The notes under the pieces were generated by a model. The model saw only the letters and a program-made list of their open reading frames with translations. It was not told where the DNA came from and ran no database searches. From Piliocolobus tephrosceles (Eukaryota > Chordata > Mammalia > Primates > Cercopithecidae), in assembly GCF_002776525.5 (NCBI RefSeq), contig NC_045434.1:191582922-191646921 (forward strand): a stretch of DNA of 64,000 nt, read 5' to 3'. Of this stretch, positions 41,824 to 54,050 are shown in pieces. The number at the start of each line of letters is the position of its first letter. Position 1 is the first letter of the stretch. Made by a program: the position numbers and the translations under genes.

Positions 41824-41963
41824 ATTTTTTTGTTTTTTGTTTTTAGTAGAGACGGGGTTTTGTCATGTTGCAAGGCTGGTTTCGAACTCCTGCCCTCAGG
41901 TGATGCGCCCGCTTCGGCCTCCAAAAGTACTGGGATTACAGGCGTGAGCCACCGTGCCTGGTC
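41824..41963 (-). mobile_element. Alu left arm with own tail
   Basis: Only the left arm, its A-rich linker serving as the tail. TSD 'gagtatt' at 41817-41823 and 41964-41970 shows it inserted in this short form. Confidence 0.88.
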
Positions 41964-42229
41964 GAGTATTGTTTATCATTTGGTATCTTATTGTCACTAA
42001 GAGTCTGTTTCATCAGTCTTATGATTTCTGTTTTAGCATTAATGCTGGCCACTTGGGTCTAAAACACAAAAAGGAGGGGATATAATGAGGTGTATCTAAC
42101 CTCTCTTGCCAGTTTTTAAGGTTTCTCTTGGATCCTCTAGGCCAAGAGGGAGTCTGGTTGTTTTTAAAATGTTTATTTTTAGTCCTCACAGTACATTGTT
42201 GTAATTGTTCCATTTTATTATTTGCTGTT

Positions 42230-42395
42230 AATCTCCTACTGTGCCTGGTTCATAAATTAAATTTTGTGATAGGTATATATATGTAGGAAAAAACAGTTTA
42301 TAGAGGATTTGGTACTATCTGAAGTTTCAGGCATTCACTGGGAGGTGCTGCTTCTGTCACCTGTGGTTAAGTCGGGGGACTACAGTATTTTCTTT
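42230..42395. mobile_element. Possible Tigger-like DNA transposon end
   Basis: 'taggaaaaaacagtttatag', 'tttggtactatctgaagttt' and 'tcgggggactacagta' fit a TcMar-Tigger-type consensus as I recall it. Family and orientation are uncertain. Confidence 0.45.
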
Positions 42396-42724
42396 GATTA
42401 ACTGGTGACTTTTGCCTTTCACATTTATGCCTTTATTCCATTTGGAGTCCACTTTTGTATGTTGTGTTAAGCAGTCACGAGGTTTATTGTGAGCTAGTTT
42501 TGCCAGCAGCACCTCCTAAATAAGCCATCCCTTCCCCAGTGATTGTGGTGTCGCCTTTCTTGTATATGAAGTTCTCATAGCTACGTGGGCTTGACTCCAA
42601 GCTTTCTAGTTTATTCCATTGGTCTATTTGTCTGTTCTTGAACAATGCCACAATGAATTTTGTTGCTATGGTTTTGTAGTATGCCCTAATATCTAGGAAG
42701 CCCAATCCTCCCTGTTCATTCAGG

Positions 42725-42725
<1 letters not shown>

Positions 42726-42757
<32 letters not shown>

Positions 42758-42873
42758 TAGAGTTGAGGTTTCACCATCTTGGCCAGGCTGGTCTCGATCT
42801 CCTGACCTTGTGATCCACCCGCCTTGGCCTCCCAAAGTGCTGGGATTACAGGCATGTGAAACCTCACCCAGCC
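42726..42873 (-). mobile_element. Alu left arm with own tail
   Basis: About 30 T then 'agtagagttgaggtttcacc', left arm only. Flanks 'attcaggctt' and 'catcaggttt' suggest a short TSD. Confidence 0.87.
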
Positions 42874-43051
42874 CATCAGGTTTTCCATGATGGAATTTTA
42901 TTTGTGGACCTTTAATCTGGAATTATTGTCATTAAGACTGCAATTAATTTATGGAGTATTAGGGAGTGATGACATGTATATAATGTTTGGTTATTTCATC
43001 TAAGACTAGTCTCTTTGTTTATATAGATTATCATCCATGTTCATCACTATG

Positions 43052-43196
43052 CTTTTTTTTTTTTTAAATTTTTTTTGTAGGGACGAGTTCTTGCTATTAT
43101 TTCCCAGTCTGGTCCCCAACTCCTGGGTTCAAGCAGTCCTCCCACCTCTGCCCCCCAAAGTCCTGGGATTATAGGTATGAACCACTGCATCCAGCC
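43052..43196 (-). mobile_element. Alu monomer (FLAM-like)
   Basis: Diverged monomer ('cttgctattatttcccagtc' to 'cactgcatccagcc'). Confidence 0.83.
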
Positions 43197-43213
43197 TTTC
43201 AATAGAATCTTTT

Positions 43214-43506
43214 TTTTTTTTTTGAGACGGAGTCTTGCTCTGTCGCCCGAACTGGAGTGCAGTGGCCGGATCTCAGCTCACTGCAAGCTCCGCCTCCCGG
43301 CTTCACGCCATTCTCCTGCCTCAGCCTCCCAAATAGCTGGGACTACAGGCGCCCGCCACCTCGCCCGGCTAGTTTTTTGTAATTTTTTAGTAGAGACGGG
43401 GTTTCACCGTGTTAGCCAGGATGGTCTCGATCTCCTGACCTCGTGATCCGCCCATCTCGGCCTCCCAAAGTGCTGGGATTACAGGCTTGAGCCACCGCGC
43501 CCCGCC
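43214..43506 (-). mobile_element. AluY, cercopithecoid type
   Basis: 'ggccggatctcagctcactg' and 'gatccgcccatctcgg'. TSD 'tcaatagaatcttt' at 43199 and 43507. Confidence 0.95.
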
Positions 43507-43599
43507 TCAATAGAATCTTTAAGTTTTCTCTGTATATGTCTGCATGTTTTTGTTCAGTTCTTAAATACATTAAAGTTTCTGTTAGTATTCTGACATTTT

Positions 43600-44197
43600 T
43601 CTTTCTTTCTGTTGTCTAGGCTAGAGTGCAGAGGCAAGATCACAGTTTACTGCAACCTGGACCTCCCAGGTTCAAGCCATCTTATCATCTTAGCCTCTCA
43701 AACAGCTGGGACCACAGGCATGCCCCACAACACTGGCTAATTTGTTTTTATTTTTATTTATTTTATTGCATTTTATTTTATTTTTTGAGATGGACTTTCG
43801 CGTTTGTTGCCCAGGCTGGAGTTCAGTGGCACAATCTTGGCTTACCACAACCTCTGCAGCCCAGGTTTAAATGATTCTCCTGCCTAAGCCTCCTGAGTAG
43901 CCAGGTGCCTGCCACCATACCTGACTAATTTTTTTGTATTTTTATTAGAGACAGGGTTTCACCATGTTGGCCAGGCTGGTCTTGAACTCCTGACCTCAGG
44001 TGATCCACCCACCTCGGCCTCCCTAAGTGCTGGGATTACAGGAGTGAACCACCACGCCCAGTCTTATTTTTCTTTTTTGTAGAGGGGAGGTCTCCCTATG
44101 TTGCCTAGGCTGATCTCACACTCATGGCCTCAGATGATTCTCCTGCCTCAGTCTCGTAAAGTTTTGGGATTATAGGTATGAGCCACCGCACCCAGCC
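43600..44197 (-). mobile_element. AluJ split by AluS
   Basis: Pieces 43600-43745 and 44064-44197 are one old minus-strand Alu. Confidence 0.87.
43767..44063 (-). mobile_element. AluS nested in AluJ
   Basis: Minus-strand Alu with a (TTTTA)n head and a small deletion at 'gagtagccaggtgcctgcc'. Confidence 0.92.
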
Positions 44198-44400
44198 TCT
44201 TATTTTTTGAATTGTATTTTCTCTGGTTATTGCTAGTAGAGAAATTTTCTTGGTGTTAGTGGTTTGATAATATATTCAGCAACATTGCTCAGCCTTTCCA
44301 TAGTTTATAATAGTTTTTCTGATGATTCTGTTGGCTTTTCCCAGTAGATAGATATATGCAAGCAGTGATAATTTCAGCTCTTTCCTTTGAATCCTTATCT

Positions 44401-45025
<625 letters not shown>

Positions 45026-45162
45026 TGAAACCTTATCTGTTTTAAGTCCTTTGTCTTTCCTCACAGCATTGCCCAGATCTCTAGTCATGTGGTAAACAAG
45101 AGTCGTGATTGGGCATCCTGGTTATTTTCTTTGTTATTATTGTCACTTAAAAAAAATTTGCA

Positions 45163-45488
45163 GGCCAGACGTGGTGGCTCACATCTGTAATCCCAACACT
45201 TTTGGAAGCTGAGGCAGGCGGATTACCTGAGGTCAGGAGTTTGAGACCAGCCTGAAAAACAAGTTGAAACCCTGTCTCTACTAAAAATGCAAAAATTAGC
45301 CAGGTGTAGTGGCGGGTGCCTATAATCCCAGCTACTCTGGAAGCTGAGGCATAAGAATCACTTGAACCCAGGAGGCGGAGGTTGCAGTGAGCCAAGATCT
45401 GAGATCGTGCCATTGCATGCCAGCCTGGGCAACAGAGGGAGACTCTGTTTAAAAAAAACAAAAAACAAAACAAAACAAAACAAAAAAA
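45163..45488 (+). mobile_element. AluS
   Basis: (AAAAC)n tail. Flanks 'aaatttgca' and 'aaagttgca'. Confidence 0.93.
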
Positions 45489-45495
45489 AGTTGCA

Positions 45496-45643
45496 AAGAT
45501 ATGGCCCCTCTCTGTCTCTCAGGCTGGAGTGCAGTGCCACAATCTTGGCTCAATGCACCCTCGACCTCCTGGGCTCAAGTGATCCTCCCACCTCAGCCTC
45601 ATGAGTTGCTGGGACCATAAGCCCGCACCACTATGCTGGGCCT
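45496..45643 (-). mobile_element. Alu right arm
   Basis: Right-arm side only ('ctgtctctcaggctggagtg' to 'ccactatgctgggcc'). Confidence 0.83.
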
Positions 45644-45809
45644 CTGGCCTTTGTTTTCGGTTTAAAAGAAATGTGCCAAAAAAGTCTCCATTAAATGTAA
45701 TATTTGCTGTAGATTTTTGGTAAAAAACATTTTTATACCAAACATTTTATACCATGGTATAAAAAACAAGTTAAGATTCTACTCTCAGTTTTCTGAGCTT
45801 AAAAAATAT

Positions 45810-46122
45810 AGCCAGGCGCAGTGGCTCACGCCTGTAATCCCAGCACTTTGGGAGGCCCGGTTGGGCAAATCATGAGGTCAGGAATTTGAGATCAGCCTGA
45901 CCAACATGGAGAAACCCCATGTCTACTAAAAATACAAAATTATCCAGGTGTGGAGGCGTGCACCTGTAATCCCAGCTACTCAGGAGGCTGAGGCAGGAGA
46001 AACGCTTGAACCCAGGAGGCAGAGGTTGCAGTGAGCCGAGATTGTGCCATTGCACTCCAGCCTGGGCAACAGAGTGAGACTCCATCTCAAAAAACAAAAC
46101 AAAACATATATATATATATATA
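45810..46122 (+). mobile_element. AluS with (TA)n tail
   Basis: Plus-strand Alu. The tail runs through (AAAAC)n into (TA)n at 46107-46122. Confidence 0.92.
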
Positions 46123-46123
46123 A

Positions 46124-46237
46124 ATAATACATCTAAGCTACACAGAGGATTGCTTGAGCACAGGAGGTCGTGGCTGCAGTGAACTGTGATCTTGGGCCTG
46201 CATTCCAGCCTGGGCCACAGAGCCAGATGCTATCTCA

Positions 46238-46290
<53 letters not shown>

Positions 46291-46294
46291 TAAT
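46124..46294 (+). mobile_element. Alu right arm with (AAT)n tail
   Basis: Short right-arm monomer, followed by about 20 AAT units (46230-46294). Confidence 0.85.
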
Positions 46295-46295
46295 A

Positions 46296-46520
46296 GGTTG
46301 ACCAGCCTGTGCCAATTAGTGAGACCCCATCTTTACAAAAAAACAACTGGCCAGCTACCGTGGCTTATACTTGTAATCCCAACACTTGGGGAGGCCGATG
46401 CAGGTGAATCATTTGAGCCTGGTCTTAAACTCCTGGGTCCACCTGCCTCGGCCTCCTGGGTCCACCTGCCTCGGCCTCCCCAAGTGCTGGGATTACAGGT
46501 GTGAGCCAATGCACCCAGTC
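46296..46520. mobile_element. Inverted Alu-Alu junction
   Basis: Plus-strand Alu sequence (46296-46420) switches at 'catttgagcc' to a minus-strand Alu end (46421-46520). The minus part contains a 23-bp tandem duplication ('tcctgggtccacctgcctcg' block). Confidence 0.85.
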
Positions 46521-46969
46521 TGGATAATATATCTTTAATATCACAAACAGAGTCACAGTGTCCACTGAATAATCGTGCTTATATACATATTTTCCCTAAA
46601 CAGATGTATCTAGTAATTTTCTACACTTTAAAAAATATTCTGCAAGATCATAGAATTGACCAGGGACATCTCCACAGAGAATAACAGCCAATGAATATTT
46701 TGCAGTTTTAATTCTTGTGTTAATATTCTCTTGGCTTTCACTTATAAGAATCCACATGGGTTTCCTTTCTTTTTCCTTTAGGCTTGCTCTGTAACTTTTT
46801 ATTTCTTGATTGAAGTCCTTAGCCTGTTCATTCTGAACAATTTCGTCTCCTAAAAAATGTATTTAAATTTCATATTTTCCCCCAAATTCTGTTTTTGCTC
46901 TGTCCCACAAATTTTGACATGTAGTGTTTTCATTATTCATTTCTAAGCAATTTCCTCTACAATTGTCTT

Positions 46970-47262
46970 TTTTTTTTTTTTTAGAGGAGTCTAGCTCTGT
47001 CAACCAGGCTGAAGTGCAGTGGTATAATCTCAGCTCACTGCAACCTCTGCCTCCTGGGTTCAAGCAATTCTCATGCCTCAGCCTCCCAAGTAGCTGGGAT
47101 TACAGGCGTATGCCACCATGACCAGCTAATTTTTGTATTTTTAGTAGAGACAAGATTTCACCATGTTGGCTAGGCTGGTCTTAAACTCCTGATCTCAAGT
47201 GATTCGCCCACCTCTGCCTATCAAAGTGCTGAGATTACAGGCATGATCTGCCATGCCCAGCC
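46970..47262 (-). mobile_element. AluS
   Basis: Diverged 16-bp TSD 'cctctacaattgtctt' against 'cctctataattatctt'. Confidence 0.93.
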
Positions 47263-47352
47263 TCCTCTATAATTATCTTAACTCAATAGTTTTTTAATAA
47301 TGTTGTTTGGTTTCAAGTACAGGATTTGTGGTTTTCTTTCTTTCTTATTTTC

Positions 47353-47652
47353 CTTTTTTTTTTTTTTTTTTTGAGGCAGAGTCTTGCTTTGTCGCCCAGG
47401 CTGGAGTGCAATGGCTCCATCTCGGCTCACTGCAAGCTCTGCCTCCTGAGTTCATACCATTCTCCTGCTTCAGCCTCAGAGTAGCTGGGACTACAGGCGC
47501 CTGCCACCACATCTGGCTAATTTTTTGTATTTTTAGTAGAGACGGGGTTTAACCGTGTTAGCCAGGATGGTCTCGATGTCCTGACCTCGTGATCTGCCCA
47601 CCTCAGCCTCCCAAAGTGCTGGGATTACAAGCGTGAGCCACTGCACCTGGCT
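47353..47652 (-). mobile_element. AluY
   Basis: Y-type 'gtgttagccaggatggtctc' and 'gcaagctctgcctcctgag'. Confidence 0.93.
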
Positions 47653-47690
47653 CAGGCTGTGTTATTGATACATATAGTTTATCATGAACA

Positions 47691-47829
47691 GCTGGGCACC
47701 GTAACGCACACCTGTAATCCCAGCACTTTGGGAGGCCAAGGCAGGAGGAATGCTTGAGGCCAAGATTTGAGACCAGCCTGGGTACTATGGCAAGACCCCC
47801 ATCTCTACCGGAAAAAAAAAAAAAAAAAA
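47691..47829 (+). mobile_element. Alu left monomer
   Basis: 'gctgggcaccgtaacgcac' to 'ctctaccgg' plus poly(A). Confidence 0.85.
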
Positions 47830-47965
47830 GACAAGCTAGTTGAAAAATAATGAGATAAATAGAAAGGGAGGAAAAAAAAACAAAAAGCAAAACCAAAAAA
47901 ACCACAATAACCCCAGAGACAGAAACATAGACTGAAGGATATAATAACCAAAATGATTGAGAGAG

Positions 47966-48090
47966 GGCTGTGCACTTTGGGAGGCCAACAGATCACTTGA
48001 GCCCAGGAGTTTGTGACCAGTCTGGGTAACATAGTGAGACTGTCCTACTTCCCTGCTCCAAAAAAAAAAAAAAAAAAACTTAGCCAGGCA
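47966..48090 (+). mobile_element. Alu left-arm fragment
   Basis: Starts at 'gcactttgggaggcc', with poly(A) after 'ctgctcc'. Confidence 0.82.
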
Positions 48091-48091
48091 T

Positions 48092-48685
48092 CTGCCAGGT
48101 GCAGTGGCTCATGCCTGTAATCCCAGCACTTTGGGAGGCCAAGGCGGGCAGATCATCTGACGCCAGGAGTCAGAGACCACCCTGGCCAACATGGTGAAAC
48201 TTTGTTTCTTCTAAAAAGACAAAAATTGCCAGGCACAGTGGCTCATTCCTGTAATCCCAGCACTTTGGGAGGCCAAGGCAGGTGGATCACGAGGTCAAGA
48301 GATCAAGACCATCCTGGCCAACATGGTGAAACCCTGTCTCTACTAAAAATGAAAAAAATTAGCCAGGAGTGGTGGCGGGCGCCTGTAGTCCCAGCTACTT
48401 GGGAGGCTGAGGCAGGAGAATCACTTAAACCCAGGAGGCGGAGGTTGCAGTGAGCCGAGAGTGCAACACTGTACTCTAGCCTGGTGACAGAGCGAGACTC
48501 TGTCTAAAAAAAAAAAAATTTGCCAGCCATGGTGGTGTATACCTGTGGTCCCAGCTACTTAGGAGGCTGAGATGGGAGGATTGATTGAGCTCAGGAGGGT
48601 GAGGCTGCAGTGAGCTATGATCATACCACTGCACTACAGCCTGAGTGACACAGCAAGACCTTGTTTGTAAAAAAGTAAATAAAGT
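48092..48685 (+). mobile_element. Alu mosaic with nested Alu
   Basis: A left arm at 48092-48227 and a J-type right arm at 48518-48685 surround a complete Alu (48228-48517). The right arm may instead belong to the fragment at 47966. Confidence 0.8.
48228..48517 (+). mobile_element. AluS/Y, nested
   Basis: Complete dimer with Y-type 'cacgaggtcaagagatcaag'. 'aaaaattgcc' and 'aatttgccag' flank it. Confidence 0.9.
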
Positions 48686-48705
48686 TTATGATGGCCATAT
48701 ACTCT

Positions 48706-49002
48706 ATTTTTTTTTTTTTTTAGACGGAGTCTTTCTCTGTTGCCCAGGCTGGAGTGCAGTGGTGCAATCTCAGCTCACTGCAACCTTTGCCTCCTGGGTT
48801 CAAGCGATTCTCCTGCCTCAACCTCCCAAGTACATGGGATTACAGGCACCTGCCACCACACCTGGCTAATTTTTGTATTTTTAGTAGAGATGGGTTTTTG
48901 CCATGTTGGCCAGGCTGGTCTCCAACTCCTGACCTCAGGTGATCCACCTGCCTCGGCCTCCCAAAGTGCTAGGATTATAGGGGTGAGCCACCGTGCCTGG
49001 CC
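48706..49002 (-). mobile_element. AluS
   Basis: Complete minus-strand element. 'ccatata' precedes and follows it. Confidence 0.94.
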
Positions 49003-49049
49003 CATATATTCATTTTATCAATATATAACATACTTATTTACCCTTTACC

Positions 49050-49090
49050 CTTATTATATATATATATGTGTGTGTACATACATATATATA

Positions 49091-49125
<35 letters not shown>

Positions 49126-49140
49126 GTATATACACATACT
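49050..49140. repeat. (TA)n(TG)n(CA)n microsatellite
   Basis: TA, then TGTGTG, then about a dozen CA units. It directly precedes the next Alu. Confidence 0.9.
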
Positions 49141-49432
49141 TTTTTTTTTTTTGAGGCGGAGTTTTGCTCTCATTGCCCAGGCTGGAGTGCAATGGCATGA
49201 TCTCAGCACCACAACCTCTGCCTCCCAGGTTCAAGCAATTCTCCTGCCTCAGCCTCCTGAGTAGCTGGGATGACAGGCATGCACCACCATGCCTGGCTAA
49301 TTTTGTGTTTTTAGTAGAGATGGGACTTCTCCATGTTGGTCAGGCTGGTCTCGAACTCCCAACCTTAGGTGATCCACCTGCCTTGGCCTCCCAAAGTGCT
49401 GGGATTACAGGCGTGAGCCACCGTGCTGGGCC
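49141..49432 (-). mobile_element. AluS
   Basis: Minus-strand element with a deletion at 'ctcagcaccacaacc'. Confidence 0.93.
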
Positions 49433-49439
49433 TACCTAC

Positions 49440-49876
49440 ATATATTTTTTAAATAGAGTCCATTTTCTATGGCAGTTTTAGGCTCACAGCAAATTGAGCA
49501 GAAAGTACAGAAAGTTCCCATGCAACCCCTGCCTTTCCAAATGCACAGCCTCCCCACTATCAACATCTAGCACCAGAATGGTACATTTGTTACAATTAAT
49601 GAACCTACATTGACACATCACCACCACCCCAAGTCCATATTTACATTAGAGTTCACAATTGGTGTTGAACATTTTATGAGTTTTGACAAATTGTATAATG
49701 ACATGTATACATTTTTTAATTCTTTTTTTTGAGACAGAGTGTCTCTCTGTTACCCAGGCTGGAGTGCAGTGGTGTGATCTCAGCTCACTGTAGCCTCTGT
49801 CTCCTGGGTTCCAGCAGTTCTCCTACCTCAGTCTCCTGGGTAGATGGGATTACAGGCAAGTGCCACCACACCTGGC

Positions 49877-49919
<43 letters not shown>

Positions 49920-50085
49920 TTTATTTTTAATAGAGACGGGGTTTCACCATGTTGGCTATGCTGGTCTTGAACTCCTGACCTCAGGTGATCCGCCTGCCTC
50001 TGCCTCCCAAAGTGCTGGGATTACAGACGTGAGCCACTGCGCCCAGCCATATGCACTTGTATACTATCATACAGAGTAGCCCTTA
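49440..50085. mobile_element. Ancient repeat (L1-like), split
   Basis: 'agaaagttcccatgcaaccc', 'atggtacatttgttacaatt' and 'ttgacacatcaccacc', then after the Alu 'actatcatacagagtag', follow a common dispersed mammalian consensus, probably an old L1 end. Orientation not assigned. Confidence 0.6.
49715..50048 (-). mobile_element. AluS with (TTA)n in linker
   Basis: About 16 TTA units (49877-49924) sit in the middle A-rich linker, an uncommon place for a long trinucleotide expansion. Confidence 0.93.
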
Positions 50086-50211
50086 TTGGTATTTTTAAAT
50101 TTAAGTTTATTATATTACATATTTACATTTTATACTAGCTTTCTTTAGGTTCATATTTAGGTGGTGTTTATTTTTAACCATCCCTCTTATAATCTTACCC
50201 AATCATAGCTG

Positions 50212-50511
50212 TTTTTTTTTTTTTTTGAGACAGAGTCTTGCTCTGTCTCCCAAGCTGGAGTGCAGTGGTGTGATCTCGGCTCACTGCACCTCCACCTCCT
50301 GGGTTCAAGTGGTTCTCCCACCTCAGCCTCCAAAGTAGCTGGGATTATAGGTGTGTGCCACCACACCCAGGCTAATTTTTGTATTTTTAGTGGAGATGGG
50401 GTTTCACTATGTTGGCCAGGCTTGTCTCCAACTCCTGACCTCAAGTGATCCACCTGCCTTGGCCTCCCAAAATGTTGGGATTACAGGAGTGCGCCACCGC
50501 AGCCAGCCAGC
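50212..50511 (-). mobile_element. AluS
   Basis: Flanks 'caatcatagc' and 'catcatagc'. Complete minus-strand element. Confidence 0.94.
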
Positions 50512-50680
50512 CCCATCATAGCATTCTTGTATTTAGTGATAAGTTTAACCCTTCTATATTTATTGGAATTACTCTTAAGACTTTTTTCTGCTATATTTTA
50601 TATCTCCTATTTACTGTACATTGTTTTTGTTCTTTTCACAACAAAGCTTTCTTCTTCTGGTTTAAAAGTTATAAATACTG

Positions 50681-51073
50681 CCAGGTGCCATGGCTTATGC
50701 TATAATAGCACTTTGGGAGGCTGAACCAGGCGAATCACCTGAGGTCAGGAGTTTGAGACCAGCCTGGCCGACATGGCAAAATCCCATCTCTACTAAAAAT
50801 ACAAAAATTAGGCTGGGCCTGGTCCTGGTTGGATCACGAGGTCAAGAAATCAAGACCATCCTGGCCAACATAGTGAAACCCTGTCTCTACTAAAAATAGA
50901 AAAATTAGCTGGGCATGGTGGTGCACACCTGTAGTCCCAACTACTCAGGAGGCTGAGGCAGGAGAATCTCTTGATCCCAGGAGGCAGAGGTTGCAGTGAG
51001 CCGAGATCACGCCACTGCACTCCAGTCTGGCGACAGAGTGATACTCCATCTCAAAAAAAAAAAAAAAAAAAAA
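50681..51073 (+). mobile_element. Alu left arm fused to headless AluY
   Basis: A left arm (50681-50811) runs via 'ggctgggcctggtcctggtt' into an AluY that lacks most of its first 60 bases (50812-51073). Confidence 0.88.
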
Positions 51074-51365
51074 GGCCTGGCGCAGTGACTCATGCCTGTA
51101 ATCCCAGCACTTTGGGAGGCCAAGGTGGGTGGATCACCTGAGGTCAGGGGTTCAAGACCAGCCTGACCAAGATGGAGAAACCCCATCTCTAGTAAAAACA
51201 CAAAAAATTAGCTGGGCGTGGTCGCGGGTGCCTGTAGTCCCAGCTACTTGGGAGGCTGAGGCAGGAGAATGGTGTGAACCTGGGAGGCTGAGCCAAGATT
51301 GTGTCACCGCATTCCAGCCTGGGTGACAGAGTGAGATGCCGGCTTTAAAAAAAAAAAAAAGAAAA
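51074..51365 (+). mobile_element. AluS
   Basis: Head-to-tail after the previous Alu. Right arm shortened at 'gggaggctgagccaagatt'. Confidence 0.93.
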
Positions 51366-51682
51366 GGCCGGGCACGGTGGCTCACGCCTGTAATCCAGCA
51401 CTTTGGGAGGCCGAGATGGGTAGATCACGAGGTCAGGAGATCCAGACCATACTGACTAACACGGTGAAACCCCGTCTCTAACTAAAAATACAAAAATTAG
51501 CCAGGCACGGTGGCGGGCACCTGTAGTCCCAGCTACATGGGAGGCTGAGGCAGGAGAATCGCTTGAACCCGGGAGGCGGAGCTTGCAGTGAGTGGAGATC
51601 GAGCCACTGCACTCCAGCCTGGGTGACAGAGCGAGACTCCGTCTCAAAAAAACAAAAAAACAAAAAACAAAAAAACAAAAAA
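51366..51682 (+). mobile_element. AluY
   Basis: Y-type 'aggagatccagaccatac', with an (AAAAAC)n tail. Confidence 0.94.
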
Positions 51683-51855
51683 CTTAACTGCTTGTGGTGG
51701 CAGGTGCCTGTAATCTCAGCTACTTAGGAGGCTGAGGAAGAATCGCTTGAACCTGGGAGGCGGAGGTTGTAGTGAGTCAACATCGCGTCACTGCACTCCA
51801 GCCTGGGCAACAGAGTAAGACTCCATCTCTAAATAAATAAATAAATAATAAAATA
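51683..51855 (+). mobile_element. Alu right arm
   Basis: 'ggtggcaggtgcctgtaatc' to an (AAAT)n tail, no left arm. Confidence 0.88.
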
Positions 51856-52160
51856 ACCGGGCATGGTGGCTCTTGCCTGTAATCCTAGCACTTTGAGAGG
51901 CCAAAGCAGGAAGATATCTTGAACCCAGGAGTTCAAAATCAGCCTGGTCAACACAGTGAGACCTTTGCTCTAAAAAATAAAAAAATAAAAAAAGGAAGGT
52001 GTTGTGGTGCATGCCTGCAGTCCCAGCTAATGGGGAGGCTGAGGCAGGAGGATCCCTTGAGCCCAGGAGATTGAGGCTGCAGTGAGCCATGATTGTGCCA
52101 CTGCACTGGGCGACAGAGAGAGAGCCTGTGCCAAAATAAAATATAAATTTAAAAAATCAT
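51856..52160 (+). mobile_element. AluJ
   Basis: J-type 'cccttgagcccaggag', lacking a few bases before 'gggcgacagag'. Confidence 0.9.
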
Positions 52161-52164
52161 AATA

Positions 52165-52483
52165 GGCTGGGTATTGTGGTTCACAACACTTTGGGAGGCC
52201 AAGGTGAGCAGATGACCTGAGACCAGCCTGGGCAACATAGTGGGACTCTGTCTCTACAAAAAACTGAAAAATTAGCTGGGTGTGATGGTGCCTGCTTGTA
52301 GTCCCAGCTGCTCATGAAGCTGAGGTGGGAGGATTGCTTGAGATGGGGAGGTTCAGGCTTCAGTGGACTATGATAGTGCCACTGCACTCCAGGATAGGTG
52401 ACAGACTGAGATGCTGCCTTAACAATAAATACATAAATAAAGAAATAAATAACAAAAAAGCAAAACAAAATAAAATGAAAACA
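52165..52483 (+). mobile_element. AluJ
   Basis: Very diverged. The left arm lacks the 'ctgtaatcccag' block. Last of six plus-strand Alus in a row. Confidence 0.88.
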
Positions 52484-53028
52484 CCACTCTAGATCTCAAA
52501 TAAGTCTAAAAAAACAGAAACCAAACACCATTCACCCTCTTAGCTATCTGTTAGGAAATACCTCACCTGGAAAAGTAGTTCTAAATGTGGGGTTTACATC
52601 CCTCAGTTTCTTTCCTTTCAGAAATTCTGGCTCAGTAATTCTTCACTACCTTATTGGCTTTCCAATGTCAAGCAGAGATCTTAAAAAAATATTTTTCCAG
52701 TTTTACCAGGGTTGGTCAGAATTACATAGTTACCGATACCAGAAGTCCAAATTCTTCCTCATTCCTACTTTCCTATGGGAAAAGCACTCTAATAATCATG
52801 ACTAGCTAAGAAACAAAATGACAGTGGAAATGCTAACAGTGTAACAATTACCTAAGCACCAAAACAATGAACTAAAGTGCCATCCAAGGGAGATTCTACA
52901 AATAGAAAAACACAAGTGTAACATAGTTGAAAAAGCAACTCAAACACTGATAGGAAAATATTCACCTCCTCCAAAGAAAAAAAACCTTTCTGAAAATTGA
53001 GGGATATAAACTTTACTTGAGAATGCCT
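52484..53028. other. Unassigned Alu-free sequence
   Basis: About 545 bp of AT-rich DNA. No protein similarity or named repeat recognised. It continues beyond the next Alu. Confidence 0.5.
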
Positions 53029-53328
53029 TTTTTTTTTTTTTTTTTTTTTGACGGAGTCTCGCTCTGTTGCCCAGGCTGGAGTGCAGTGGTGTGATTTCCT
53101 CTCACTGCACGCTGTGCCTCCTGAGTTCACGCCATTCTCCTGCCTCAGCCTCCGTAGTAGCTGGGACCACAGGTGCCTACCACCACGCCCGGCTAATTTT
53201 TTGTATTTTTAGTAGAGACAGAGTTTCACCATGTTAGCCAGGATGGTCTCGATCTCCTGATTTCACGATCCACCCGCCTCGGCCTCCCAAAGTGCTGGGA
53301 TTACAGGCATGAGCCACCATGCCCGGCC
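53029..53328 (-). mobile_element. AluY
   Basis: Y-type 'gttagccaggatggtctcga'. Flanks 'gagaatgc' and 'aagaatgc'. Confidence 0.94.
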
Positions 53329-53950
53329 AAGAATGCTTTCCATTCAGTTTACAAATACCAGATGATAGGAACGTACTAGCCAAATATAGGTGGTTGTAAG
53401 AGAATGAAAATCTGTGGAATTGCATCACAGTTGTCTATTGTGGACTTTGTTGTCAGTGGTCAGCAAGGCCAGGTTGGCTGATACACCACTAAGCCTCCGA
53501 GCACACCTAGAGAACTGCTACCCTATGAAGAAGTAGCATTCAAAATTCCTGAACCCAGGCTTTCTAGAATGACCTTCAGTACAAGTTTCTATTTTGAGAT
53601 TTCTATCTTTCTCTGATTAGGTTACAATGCAATGGATTAGGTTTTCATGATTAGATTAACAAAATACACTTCTCAAATCCACCTTAATCCTCTCCCTGGG
53701 TCAGCTTGATGAGATTTTTAGGTTTCACAAACCCCCAAAGTTTGACAATATTATCTATTATGTATCCACTTAACCAGATGAATTGAGAAGATTGCCAAGT
53801 TTTAGACATAATTTCCACATTGTCTTGATCAGACAACACTCAGAAAACAGCCTTAGACAATGTTTGGATAAATACTAATCCATTTCTTTTACCTCTTCAA
53901 GTTTTGGTTTTCTCATCTTCTTTAAAATTAGTTTTTAATTTTTTTTTAAT
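53329..53950. other. Unassigned Alu-free sequence
   Basis: About 620 bp continuing 52484-53028. With the Alu removed it forms a stretch of over 1.1 kb that I cannot assign. An old repeat or a UTR-derived retrocopy is possible. Confidence 0.5.
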
Positions 53951-54050
53951 TATTATTTTTTTAGAGACAGAGTCTCACTCTGTTGCCCAGGCTGGCAAGC
54001 AGTAGTGTCATCATGGCTCACTGCATCCTTGACCTCCCGGGCCTAAGCCA

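Noticed and set aside
46863..47063. Minus-strand frame with L1 ORF2-like residues, a possible active reverse transcriptase
   Set aside because: The surrounding L1 is old, interrupted by many Alus and full of stops. Only short stretches of similarity remain.
48740..49264. A 174-codon open frame on the plus strand, the longest typical ORF here
   Set aside because: It is antisense Alu translation running through a CA repeat into a second Alu. No start context, splice sites or protein family.
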